Positions 1 through 8,072 of a stretch of 64,000 bases of DNA are shown here, in pieces; positions within the stretch are counted from its first letter, which is position 1, and the number at the start of each line of letters is the position of its first letter. The position numbers were made by a program, and so were the translations under genes. The stretch is from Tamilnaduibacter salinus (GTDB taxonomy: Bacteria > Pseudomonadota > Gammaproteobacteria > Pseudomonadales > Oleiphilaceae), in assembly GCF_003096655.1 (NCBI RefSeq), contig NZ_QEKQ01000004.1, forward strand, positions 1-64,000, given 5' to 3'. The notes beneath the pieces are model-generated. The model had not been told where the DNA came from and did no database searches. It saw only the letters and a program-made list of their open reading frames with translations.

Positions 1-177
1 GATGGGCTGTTCGAGCACGTCCCCTGCGGCAACCGCCGCATCGGTACTGGCCAGCTCAACAACGCCCTCGAACAACTCGGAGAGCCCCTCGTGCACTGAG
101 AAGCCCACCACCGCGAAATGATCGTCCGGCAGTTGGCCCACCCGGACGGTGAATTGCAGTCCTTTGGCCTGTGGCAT
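1..177 (-). CDS. vgrG: Type VI secretion spike protein VgrG (TssI), N-terminal fragment
   Basis: This is the first 59 codons of a gene that continues past the window edge. The reading 'LQFTVRVGQLPDDHF' followed by 'VVGFSVHEGLSELFEG' and 'VELAS' matches the opening beta-barrel of VgrG, the trimeric spike that caps the Hcp tube of the type VI secretion system. In VgrG this region corresponds to phage gp27. The ATG at 177 is the only plausible start, since no in-frame start lies just upstream. The gene points the same way as hcp, 380 bp upstream, but a palindrome cluster and a terminator separate the two, so it probably has its own promoter. Cargo or effector domains would lie in the missing C-terminus. 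The family call rests on recognised sequence pattern only. Confidence 0.8.
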   Translation of the reverse strand, partial: MPQAKGLQFTVRVGQLPDDHFAVVGFSVHEGLSELFEGVVELASTDAAVAAGDVLEQPI

Positions 178-212
178 GATCTTCGGTCCGTGAAGATGAA
201 TCGATTGCTTGT

Positions 213-487
213 TCGCCGCGGAATCCGCGGAAGGACGCGGAAAAATAAAAAGACGTTTTTAGCCACGGAAAGACACAGAAAACACGGAAAAATATCGTGA
301 AGAGACTGTAGGAGCTTGCCTGCAAGCGACTCGTTTGATCGCAAACGCGATAGAACTCTCAAGTGCGTCGCGAGCAGGCTCGCTCCTACAACTTATTGTT
401 CACGCCCGAAGGGCGTTTCCGTGCTTTCCGTGTCTTTCTGTGGCTATTCAATCTCTTCCGCGTCTTTCCGCGGGTTCCGCGGCGATA
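213..487. repeat. Four-level nested inverted repeat between hcp and vgrG
   Basis: This 275-bp stretch fills most of the gene-free interval 178-559 and is built as hairpins inside hairpins. The outer arms (213-246 and 454-486) are rich in CCGCGGAA. The second arms (261-290 and 416-445) read AGCCACGGAAAGACAC and its complement with few mismatches. The third arms (306-330 and 367-389) are a REP-like TGTAGGAGC..GCAAGCGA palindrome. The innermost hairpin is CGTTTG-ATCG-CAAACG (332-347). A small hairpin, CGCCCGAAGGGCG, sits at 403-415. The same modules recur at 22567-22721 and 39747-40199. There is no coding sequence; the short open frames here read through the repeats. Confidence 0.85.
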
Positions 488-510
488 TTCTATTCGATGG
501 CTACCCAATC

Positions 511-538
511 CAAAACGGCCAGCATGGCTGGCCGTTTC
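511..538 (-). terminator. Rho-independent terminator of hcp
   Basis: An 11-bp perfect stem (513-523 with 527-537) with a 3-nt loop encloses ACGGCCAGC. On the minus strand it is followed by a short T run, GTTTTGG. It lies 22 bp beyond the hcp stop codon and should end the hcp transcript before the palindrome cluster and vgrG. Confidence 0.8.
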
Positions 539-559
539 AGGTTGCGCAACCGGTATGGT

Positions 560-1078
560 TTACGCTTCCATCGGTGAGCGCCAGTCGTCGCCACCGGAGG
601 TGCCGGCGATGGTGTGCTCCCAGGAGACTTTCCGGTAAGCCACGGACACTTCCACCAGCTGAGTGAACTCCGCGTTGGACGGATCCTGGCAGTGCGGCAT
701 CTTGCAGTCGATGTTGATGATGGTCGCATCTTCCAGGATGGTGGAGAAGAAGTGTTCCTGCTTGCCTTCCACAGACGTGCGGTACCACTTCAGCTCGACC
801 TTCGGCAGCATTTCGCCGGATGCGAGCGCGTTGTACATCAGCGGCGTGGCCTTGTTCAGTGCTGCCGTGAACTTGAACGGCTTGTGAACGCGCTGGCCGG
901 AGGGCTGACCGGACTGCGGGTCGGTCGGCACGGTGACGGTGTGGTCGAATTCCTGCACCAGCACTTCGTCTTCGTGACCTTCCACGTAGATGTTACCGAC
1001 GGAGTCGGAGGTGAATGCGCCGGCGGTGATGTTGCCCTGAGTCTGGCCTTCGATGCTGATATAACAAGGAGTTGGCAT
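560..1078 (-). CDS. hcp: Type VI secretion tube protein Hcp (TssD)
   Basis: The 172-residue protein matches the Hcp1 family in length and opening: 'MPTPCYISIEGQTQGNITAG', then 'EVLVQEFDHTVTVPTDPQSG' and 'GQRVHKPFKFTAALNKATP'. Hcp forms hexameric rings that stack into the tube pushed out of the cell by the contractile T6SS sheath. It also carries some effectors. The aromatic-rich C-terminus ('YRKVSWEHT') is usual for this group. The gene is monocistronic, with a strong terminator just downstream and vgrG further on in the same direction. No sheath (TssBC) or baseplate genes lie inside the window, so this may be an outlying hcp-vgrG pair or the edge of a main cluster beyond position 1. Confidence 0.95.
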   Translation of the reverse strand: MPTPCYISIEGQTQGNITAGAFTSDSVGNIYVEGHEDEVLVQEFDHTVTVPTDPQSGQPSGQRVHKPFKFTAALNKATPLMYNALASGEMLPKVELKWYRTSVEGKQEHFFSTILEDATIINIDCKMPHCQDPSNAEFTQLVEVSVAYRKVSWEHTIAGTSGGDDWRSPMEA

Positions 1079-1296
1079 GTGTCTGCTCCATGACGTGTGT
1101 GAATGAATGCCAGAGTCCTTTCCGCTCTGGTCATGCGTTTCATAACAAGGGCTGTGCCAGAATTAATAACCTGTTTTATATCAGCGAGATGAGATCACTT
1201 TCTTGTTTTCGGTGGGTTTGGAGGCAAGCAACTTGTTGCGTTCTTCGGGCAAATACTTGCTCGCCGGGCAAGTCCTGACTTGATGCGCCTGGCGCC

Positions 1297-2060
<764 letters not shown>

Positions 2061-2064
<4 letters not shown>

Positions 2065-2474
2065 GAGGCCGGCTCCGTGAGGACCGTGACGGTCTCGTAG
2101 CCGGCCTGCTCCAGGCGACGGAACAGGCGCTCCAGCGATGCCATGCTCAGATCCCGGTTTGCACCGATCCGCAGGGGACGTTCGCCGGGAGAGACCGCCA
2201 GGTGCTGGGTCAGCTGGTCGGCAGACACGGGGTCTCCGTTGATGCGCCACTGGTCGGGACCGGTCACGATCAGATCCACCGAAGGCTGCTCTCCGCCCTC
2301 GGTGCCCTGGCTCATTGGCAGGGGTGGCAGTGGGTCGTCCGTCAGGCGTCCCGCCAGGATGAAGAACATCAGCAATAGAAACACCAGGTTGATCAGGGGC
2401 AGCATGGCGTCTTCCACCCGATCCATGAGGGGCTTCTCGTGGCTGGCGATCGGTTCCTGCTTCAGTGGCGTCAT
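2061..2474 (-). CDS. exbD: ExbD-family protein lacking the membrane aspartate
   Basis: ExbD subunits sit in the pore of the ExbB pentamer and carry one membrane Asp whose protonation drives TonB. This 137-residue paralog has the family layout: a short cytoplasmic start, one membrane helix (about 25-45) and a periplasmic domain. However, the key position reads '[11 protein letters not shown]', with Asn29 (codon at 2388-2390) where ExbD has Asp; the neighbour exbD reads 'TPLIDVVFILL'. It starts 4 bp after the first exbD and overlaps tonB by four bases, so it is translated as part of the operon. It may be a regulatory or structural partner in a mixed ExbD dimer. The frame is intact and shows no sign of decay. 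Confidence 0.85.
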
Positions 2475-2478
2475 GGGG

Positions 2479-2874
2479 TCAGGCCTCGCCCGGCGCTGGC
2501 CGATCCCAGCTTACCGTGATGCCGGTTTGTTTCAGCGTGGTCAGAACCCGGGTGAATTCGCCCAGCGAGGCCTCGCCTTCCGTCGACAGATTGAGCTCGG
2601 TCACGGCGGCCTGCTCCAGCTCGTTCGTGAGTGCCGGCAGCGACCAGTCCTCGCCCCGCCAACGTACGTCGCCACTGCCCAGCAGGGTCAGCGACGGGAC
2701 CGGCTCGGCATCGCTGGGCGCACCGGCTTTCGTCACGTTCTCCAGCTCAATCTGGCTGGTTGGCAGTAGTCGGGACGTGAGCATGAAGAACACCAGCAGG
2801 ATGAACACCACGTCGATCAGTGGCGTCATCCGAATGGGCAGGCGTTTGGGTGGACGGGGCTCAACCAGCTGCAT
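2479..2874 (-). CDS. exbD: Biopolymer transport protein ExbD
   Basis: This is the canonical proton-carrying ExbD of the operon. From the ATG at 2874 it has 131 residues: a basic cytoplasmic start ('EPRPPKRLPIR'), then 'MTPLIDVVFILLVFFML' with the essential membrane Asp21, then a periplasmic domain. The start lies inside the end of exbB (14-bp overlap). A longer frame opens at 2943, but those extra residues only read through the exbB 3' end. It should form the energy-transducing complex with ExbB and TonB in the inner membrane. Confidence 0.9.
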   Translation of the reverse strand: MQLVEPRPPKRLPIRMTPLIDVVFILLVFFMLTSRLLPTSQIELENVTKAGAPSDAEPVPSLTLLGSGDVRWRGEDWSLPALTNELEQAAVTELNLSTEGEASLGEFTRVLTTLKQTGITVSWDRPAPGEA

Positions 2875-3634
2875 GGGCGAAGCGCTGGTCCTCCGGTATC
2901 GCCCGGGCCTCTGAGGGAACGGCCTGGTCCGACACGGCGGCATCCGGATCGTCGTTCTGGTTGTCCGTGCCTGTCGCCAGCGGAACCCTCAGGATCGCCA
3001 CAAGCGTCTCGTTCATCCCGGTATTGAGACGGCGCAGGCGGAATTCCAGCCAGGCCGCAATCGCAGCCATGGGAATGGCGACCACCAGGCCGGCGGCGGT
3101 GGTGGACAGGGCCTCGTAGATCCCGCCGCTCAGTTGACTGGCATTGGCCCGGCCCTCGGTGGCGGCCATGGCGTTGAAAGCGTCCATCATGCCCATCACG
3201 GTCCCGAGCAGGCCCAGTAGTGGGGCCAGCGCCGCGATCACTTCAATGATCTTGAGGGGCGCTTCAAATGGCTGGAGTGCGCGCTGGGCCTGTTGGGCCG
3301 CCTGTTCCCGGACCTGTGTCTCGCTGGTGTTGGCCAGGCGGGCCTTCATGGTGTCAGCCGTCAGCCGGACCAGTGGGTTCCAGCGGGCCAGGCGCCCCGT
3401 GCGGTTGTTCAGGGACTGGCTCACGTCCTGGCTGGGGCGGGCACGCCATTGATCGATGGCCGAGCGAACGGCCCGGGTCGTCCGTGGTGCGAACAGTGTG
3501 CCGACCATCACGGTGTACAGGAAGGTGGCAAAACCAATCACCGCCAGGACAAGCAGTACGATCATGACCGGGCCGCCGAAATCGATCAGTTGGTGCAGGG
3601 GGCCGGTGGTCATCGTTGTGGAAAGACTGGACAT
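2861..3634 (-). CDS. exbB: MotA/TolQ/ExbB proton channel protein
   Basis: The 257-residue inner-membrane protein has three predicted helices: one near residues 20-45, then two in the conserved TolQ/ExbB block. That block reads 'IEVIAALAPLLGLLGTVMGMM' (split by the loop to the next helix), then 'EALSTTAAGLVVAIPMAA'. ExbB forms the pentamer around the ExbD helices and conducts protons. The gene is first in a four-gene operon and has a probable Fur-controlled promoter directly upstream, so iron repression is expected. The tail after residue 225 is acidic and non-conserved. A GTP- or tail-fused TonB2-type TtpC partner is not present. Confidence 0.92.
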   Translation of the reverse strand: MSSLSTTMTTGPLHQLIDFGGPVMIVLLVLAVIGFATFLYTVMVGTLFAPRTTRAVRSAIDQWRARPSQDVSQSLNNRTGRLARWNPLVRLTADTMKARLANTSETQVREQAAQQAQRALQPFEAPLKIIEVIAALAPLLGLLGTVMGMMDAFNAMAATEGRANASQLSGGIYEALSTTAAGLVVAIPMAAIAAWLEFRLRRLNTGMNETLVAILRVPLATGTDNQNDDPDAAVSDQAVPSEARAIPEDQRFAHAAG

Positions 3635-3689
3635 CTTGGGCTCCGGTTCCCGGCGAAAGCGGGTGTCTGGGCTCGGACAGCAACCCGCA

Positions 3690-3719
3690 AATAGTAACGA
3701 TTCTTATTGAACTTTTCCA
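3690..3719 (-). promoter_or_regulatory. Probable Fur box and promoter of exbB operon
   Basis: On the minus strand AATAAGAATCGTTACTATT (3690-3708) matches the 19-bp Fur consensus at 11 positions and keeps its dyad. It overlaps a possible promoter with -35 TGGAAA (3714-3719) and -10 TACTAT (3691-3696) spaced by 17 bp. Iron repression of tonB/exbBD operons is well established; this particular site is an inference. Confidence 0.55.
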
Positions 3720-3833
3720 CTGCTATTCGCGGGGTATCACGGTTCGACGGATGCCGGCGTCTGCGGCGGATCGTAGAATGACGCGCCAACTTAACTAGAC
3801 TGACCGATAGCGAGGGTGAACCCCGGGAACGGT

Positions 3834-6188
3834 ATGCTTTGGAAACAGATTGCGCACTGGCTCGACAGCGTCCGGCATCAGGCTGTTGGCGTCATGGTAT
3901 TTGTTGTCGTGTTCACCGTTCTGACAGCCACCGTTGTGGGCACGATCACCGCCCGTGACGAATTGGCGTCCCAGGCCCGGGACGGCGCGCGAACCATGGC
4001 GGGGATGGTCGCCAACCGCATCGATGGCCTTCTGGATGAGCGCTACCGGGCCGTCACCCGAGCTGCCGACGGTCTGACCATGTCCTCAGAGGCGCTGGAA
4101 GGGCGCGCGCAGTTGCTGCTGAAGCGCCAGCAGGTGTTGTCCGAACTGATGGACAACCTCTATTTGGTGGATGAGCGTGGCGATCTGTTGGCGGCGCTGC
4201 CAGAGGACGCGAGGTTGGCCGGTGTTTCCATTGACGATCGGGAGTATTTCCAGCGTGCGACCGGTCAGATGACGACTGTGATTTCCCAGCCTATGGTCTC
4301 CCGCAACGGACAGACCCCGGTGGTGGTCATTGCCGCTCCGGTGTTCGACCACGTCCGGCGCCTGACCGGCGTGCTCCAGGGTTCCTTCGATCTGACGGGT
4401 AACAATTTCACCGGGCGGATCAACGAGCTGACGTTAGGTCGAACGGGGTATGTCACCGTCGGCACGCGCAGCGGCACCATGCTGGCCCATCCAAATCCGC
4501 AGCACATCAATCAGCCGGTGCCCGGGACGAACCCGGCGATCCGGTCGGCGCTTGCCGGTGAAGAAGGGGTTCGGCGGGCGAATAATCGCGATGGACAGAC
4601 CGTGCTGGTTGCGTACCGCCAGCTGAATGAAGCGCCCTGGTTCGTCACCGTCGCGATTCCCATCCGGGAAGCCTATGCCCCCGTTTATCGTCTTTACTGG
4701 ACGGTCTTCTGGGTCGTTCTGGTTACGGTGGTGGTGATTGTGCCGCTGACACTGCGGGTGTTCAGCCGGCTTCTGCGGCCTTTGGAGGATCTGGCGGGCC
4801 AGATCGTTGAACGCCATGCCGGCCGTCGAACCGAGCCCGTGCGCGTCGGGGGCGGACTCGAAATCCGGCGGGTGGCGACAACGTTCAACGATGTCATGGC
4901 CGAGCGCGAGGAAGCCGCCTGGCATCTCGAAGAGCGCGAGGCCTTCTTCCGGTCATTGTCCGAGCGGGCGCCAACGGGCATCGCCCAGGCCGATGTCGAG
5001 GGGCATCTGGCCTACACCAACGGCGCCTTTCAGGCGATTCTGGGGCTCCCCGCGGAGGAGATCCGGGGTTACCCGATGTCCCGATGGATTGACTCGCGCG
5101 ATCGTCCGGAAGTGGTTGACGAATGGCGGCGCGCGGTCGCTTCGGGGAATGTGTACTATGGCCGGCTCCGCCTCGTCCGTGACGACGGGCAAGTGGTTTG
5201 GGTGGAGGCGATGACCTCCGGTGTGGAAGCCCATGACCGTCAGCTGGGAACCGTGACGGTGGTGCGTGATATCACCCATGAGCATCAACTTGAGCAGCGC
5301 CTGCGAGCGGAGCGAAACCGGGCTGAGAGTACGTTGCGGGTTATGCAGGAAGGGGTGTTGCTCACGGATGCGTCGGGGGTCATTCGTTCGGCCAATCCGC
5401 CGGCTGCCCGTTTTCTTGGCCTGAATGAGCCGCTGGAGGGCACGGTCCTGTTTGAGGGCGTCCGGATCACGGCGGATGATCGCTCATGGACGCTGGAGGA
5501 TTTCCTGACGTCACCGGCACTGAACAGCCTGGATGCCATTCTTGAGAATGCCCGCAACGAGCGCTTCGAGGTCGAGCTGACGTTGATTCGCCCGGACCGG
5601 AGCGATGAGGACGAGCTGCTGGTGTTTGTCATTCGTGATGACAGTGAGCGCCGTCGGGAAGAGGAGCGCCTGTCCTGGCAGGCGACTCATGACAGTCTGA
5701 CGCGACTGGCAAACCGGCGTGCGTTCAACGATGTCCTGACGCGACTGGTGGCCGAGAACGTGCGCCCAACGGCCTTGATGCTCATTGATCTGGATCATTT
5801 CAAGCCAGTGAACGATACAGGCGGGCACCTGGTCGGCGACCATCTTCTGAAGCGTCTGGCCGAGGCCCTTCAGAATGGCGTGCGCCAGAGTGATCTGGTG
5901 GCCCGCCTGGGGGGCGATGAGTTTGCCGTGATTCTGACCGGATGTGATATGGAGCGTGCGTCGGTTATTGCCGAGAATCTCAGGGGCGCGATTGCGAATC
6001 TCGCCGTGGCAGACGGGAGCCGCACGTATGGGGTGACCGCCAGTATTGGTCTGACGGCACTGGGTGAGGATGATCACGCCATTCGTGATGTCGTCAATCG
6101 GGCCGATGAGGCAGCCTATGAGGCCAAGCGTCTGGGGCGGAACCGGGTGGTGATCGACCCTGATGAAATCGTGGTGCAAGAGCCGTGA
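3834..6188 (+). CDS. Membrane diguanylate cyclase (Cache-HAMP-PAS-PAS-GGDEF)
   Basis: This 784-residue sensor enzyme should make c-di-GMP from two GTP. Its order is: membrane helix (15-37), a periplasmic double-Cache-like sensor (about 38-283), second helix (284-308), HAMP (309-362), two PAS domains (about 370-485 and 500-600) and GGDEF (619-772). The active-site signature 'RLGGDEFAVIL' is intact near residue 693. An inhibitory I-site RQSD lies five residues before it, so product feedback is expected. A GTG at 3816 opens the frame, but the ATG at 3834 has better spacing to GGGAA and is preferred. The stop overlaps the next gene as GTGA, so the transporter gene is co-translated. The ligand of the sensor is unknown. 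Confidence 0.9.
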   Translation: MLWKQIAHWLDSVRHQAVGVMVFVVVFTVLTATVVGTITARDELASQARDGARTMAGMVANRIDGLLDERYRAVTRAADGLTMSSEALEGRAQLLLKRQQVLSELMDNLYLVDERGDLLAALPEDARLAGVSIDDREYFQRATGQMTTVISQPMVSRNGQTPVVVIAAPVFDHVRRLTGVLQGSFDLTGNNFTGRINELTLGRTGYVTVGTRSGTMLAHPNPQHINQPVPGTNPAIRSALAGEEGVRRANNRDGQTVLVAYRQLNEAPWFVTVAIPIREAYAPVYRLYWTVFWVVLVTVVVIVPLTLRVFSRLLRPLEDLAGQIVERHAGRRTEPVRVGGGLEIRRVATTFNDVMAEREEAAWHLEEREAFFRSLSERAPTGIAQADVEGHLAYTNGAFQAILGLPAEEIRGYPMSRWIDSRDRPEVVDEWRRAVASGNVYYGRLRLVRDDGQVVWVEAMTSGVEAHDRQLGTVTVVRDITHEHQLEQRLRAERNRAESTLRVMQEGVLLTDASGVIRSANPPAARFLGLNEPLEGTVLFEGVRITADDRSWTLEDFLTSPALNSLDAILENARNERFEVELTLIRPDRSDEDELLVFVIRDDSERRREEERLSWQATHDSLTRLANRRAFNDVLTRLVAENVRPTALMLIDLDHFKPVNDTGGHLVGDHLLKRLAEALQNGVRQSDLVARLGGDEFAVILTGCDMERASVIAENLRGAIANLAVADGSRTYGVTASIGLTALGEDDHAIRDVVNRADEAAYEAKRLGRNRVVIDPDEIVVQEP

Positions 6189-7069
6189 CATCGGCGCATT
6201 CCCTGCGCTGGCGTGGCTTCGTGATTGCCGGGCTTGGCGTCCTGTTTCTGTCTCCGGACTCGCTGCTGGTCAAAGCCACGAGCGTCACGCCCGTGGTCTT
6301 CCTGTTCTGGCGCGGTCTGCTGATCGGCCTGTCCTTTCTGGTCATCAATCACCTTCGGTATGGACGCGATCTGCCGATCCAGATGCGCCGTTGCGGCAAA
6401 CGGGGGCTCTACTGCGGCGTGGCGTTCGCCGGCAGTACCCTCGGTTTCGTCACCGGCGTGAAGTACACGGCGGCCGGGAATGTGCTGGTGATCCTCAACA
6501 CGGCGCCGGTTATTGCCGCCCTGATCGCCTGGCTGGTCTGGAAGGAACGTCTTCCGCTGCGCACCTGGATCCTGATCCTCATCTGTGTGGGTGGCGCCTC
6601 GCTCATGGCCGTCGGCGAGATGGGCGGTGGTGAGCCCATTGGGCTGGTCATGGCGGGGGTGGCGGCTTTCTCGCTGGCGTCCAACCTGGCCGTCGCCCGG
6701 TCCCGGCCCGAGGCCGATATGAGTGTGATGCTGATCATCGGCGCGGTGCTGGTGGCCGTCACAGCGGCGTTGTTTGGTGGCGCGCAGTGGCCGGGATGGC
6801 GGGATTTCGGTCTGATCGTTCTGCTGTGCGTGGGCTTTCTGCCGGTCGCCAGCATCCTGATCCAGACCGGGCCGCGCTACCTGCCTGCGGCGGAGGTCAG
6901 TCTGTTCCTGTTGCTGGAGACGGTGCTGGGCACGTTGCTGGTCTGGTTCTTTCTCGGTGAACTGCCGGGGCCGCTCGGATTCCTCGGCGGCAGCATCATC
7001 CTCGGGTCGCTGGCCGTCAATGGCGTGATCGAAGACTGGAAGGAGCGCCGGGCGCTGGGCCACCCCTAA
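6185..7069 (+). CDS. DMT-superfamily (EamA) transporter
   Basis: The 294-residue protein has about ten hydrophobic helices arranged as two EamA repeats. Typical patterns are 'SPDSLLVKATSVTPVVFLFW' in helices 1-2 and 'EVSLFLLLETVLGTLLVW' in the second repeat. EamA proteins export or exchange small metabolites such as amino acids; the substrate here is unknown. Translation starts at a GTG that overlaps the stop codon of the diguanylate cyclase gene. That coupling is unusual and might mean the two are used together. The gene is followed by a bidirectional terminator. Confidence 0.85.
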   Translation: MTSAHSLRWRGFVIAGLGVLFLSPDSLLVKATSVTPVVFLFWRGLLIGLSFLVINHLRYGRDLPIQMRRCGKRGLYCGVAFAGSTLGFVTGVKYTAAGNVLVILNTAPVIAALIAWLVWKERLPLRTWILILICVGGASLMAVGEMGGGEPIGLVMAGVAAFSLASNLAVARSRPEADMSVMLIIGAVLVAVTAALFGGAQWPGWRDFGLIVLLCVGFLPVASILIQTGPRYLPAAEVSLFLLLETVLGTLLVWFFLGELPGPLGFLGGSIILGSLAVNGVIEDWKERRALGHP

Positions 7070-7076
7070 TTAGGGC

Positions 7077-7121
7077 GCCGCCTCTGAAAAAGCTCCTGAG
7101 GCGGCTCACGGGCTTTTTCAG
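7077..7121. terminator. Bidirectional terminator with two alternative hairpins
   Basis: Two overlapping perfect inverted repeats lie between convergent genes. GCCGCCTC (7077-7084) pairs with GAGGCGGC (7098-7105). CTGAAAAAGC (7084-7093) pairs with GCTTTTTCAG (7112-7121). The two stems cannot form together over their full length. The A/T tracts suit termination from both sides. Confidence 0.7.
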
Positions 7122-7873
7122 AAGCTCCCAGCCGCTTGCCAGATCAGTCGCAGTGCCAGCACCGTCAGCAGGATGTTGAACCAGCGCTTGAAGCGCGAAT
7201 CACTGAGTTCGTTCAGAATGCGCAGGCCCAGCCAGGTGCCGAAAAAGCCGCACAGGATCATGACGGCAATGAATGGCAGCCACTCGGCCAGAGCGAACCC
7301 CGCCAGACCGAAGACCAGCGCTTTGGGCAGGTGTTGAAGGGTCATGGCCGTGGCGAAGGTCGACACCGTGCGGAACCGGTCCCGGTGAATCTGCTTCACA
7401 AATGCAGCCACCAACGGACCGGTGGCGCCAACAAACAGACTGACGAATGTGGTCACCGTCGCGGCGCAAAACGTGCCGACAGGGCCCAGAATGCCCTTGG
7501 GCAGAGGCGGTCCCCAGCATAGATAGAGAATGAAAAGCGCGATGGTGAGCTGCCAGATGGCCTCCGGCAGGTGCGCCAGTAGCATCGCCCCGACGCCAGC
7601 CCCCAGGATCACGCCAGGCAGGAACGCGCCGATGACCCGCCAGTCAATGTGGTGCCAGGTCATGCTGGCCCGGCCCGCATTCGAGCCCAACTGAATGACG
7701 CCGTGGACCGGAATGATGGCGGCCGGTGGCAGCCACAGGGCCATCAGTGCGAGCAGGAGGGCGCCGCCACCGGCACCGAGGCTCGCCGTGATCATGGAGG
7801 TCACAACGGACAGGCCGAAGAAAACCAGCGCGAGAGCGGGTGAGAGGGCATCAGGCAGCCATTCGGTGATCAA
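7118..7873 (-). CDS. TauE/SafE (sulfite exporter) family membrane protein
   Basis: The protein has about eight membrane helices and the family's glycine-rich first helix pair ('MITASLGAGGGALLLALMAL', then 'PVHGVIQLGSNAGRA'). TauE/SafE proteins are thought to move sulfite, sulfoacetate or other organic anions across the inner membrane. I choose a TTG start at 7873, with GGAG upstream, giving 251 residues. The longer frame from 7933 would make the first 20 residues come from the edge of the tandem repeat and has no ribosome site. It is divergent from the amidase gene across that repeat. The substrate is unknown. A second member of the family lies at 27132-27869. Confidence 0.85.
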   Translation of the reverse strand: MITEWLPDALSPALALVFFGLSVVTSMITASLGAGGGALLLALMALWLPPAAIIPVHGVIQLGSNAGRASMTWHHIDWRVIGAFLPGVILGAGVGAMLLAHLPEAIWQLTIALFILYLCWGPPLPKGILGPVGTFCAATVTTFVSLFVGATGPLVAAFVKQIHRDRFRTVSTFATAMTLQHLPKALVFGLAGFALAEWLPFIAVMILCGFFGTWLGLRILNELSDSRFKRWFNILLTVLALRLIWQAAGSF

Positions 7874-7920
7874 CGGGGACGACTCCGGTTGCCGGCAACA
7901 GGCTGGACCGTATGATAGGC

Positions 7921-8022
7921 AGTCACAAGTCACAAGTCACAAGTCACAAGTCACAAGTCACAAGTCACAAGTCACAAGTCACAAGTCACAAGTCACAAGT
8001 CACAAGTCACAAGTCACAAGTC
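7921..8022. repeat. Perfect 7-bp tandem repeat AGTCACA, about 14.6 copies
   Basis: The 102-bp run is perfect from end to end and lies between divergent genes (TauE family and amidase), only 50 bp before the amidase start. Short open frames translate it as repeats of SHKSQVT because 21 bases make seven codons, but these are not genes. Copy-number change by slippage would alter the spacing of any promoter elements around it. Confidence 0.98.
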
Positions 8023-8072
8023 CGGACTGCTCAGCAGATGATCCCGGAGAACAACAAGAATGAGGGCATACC

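Noticed and set aside
7921-8022. CRISPR array
   Set aside because: The unit is 7 bp with no spacers; it is a simple tandem repeat.
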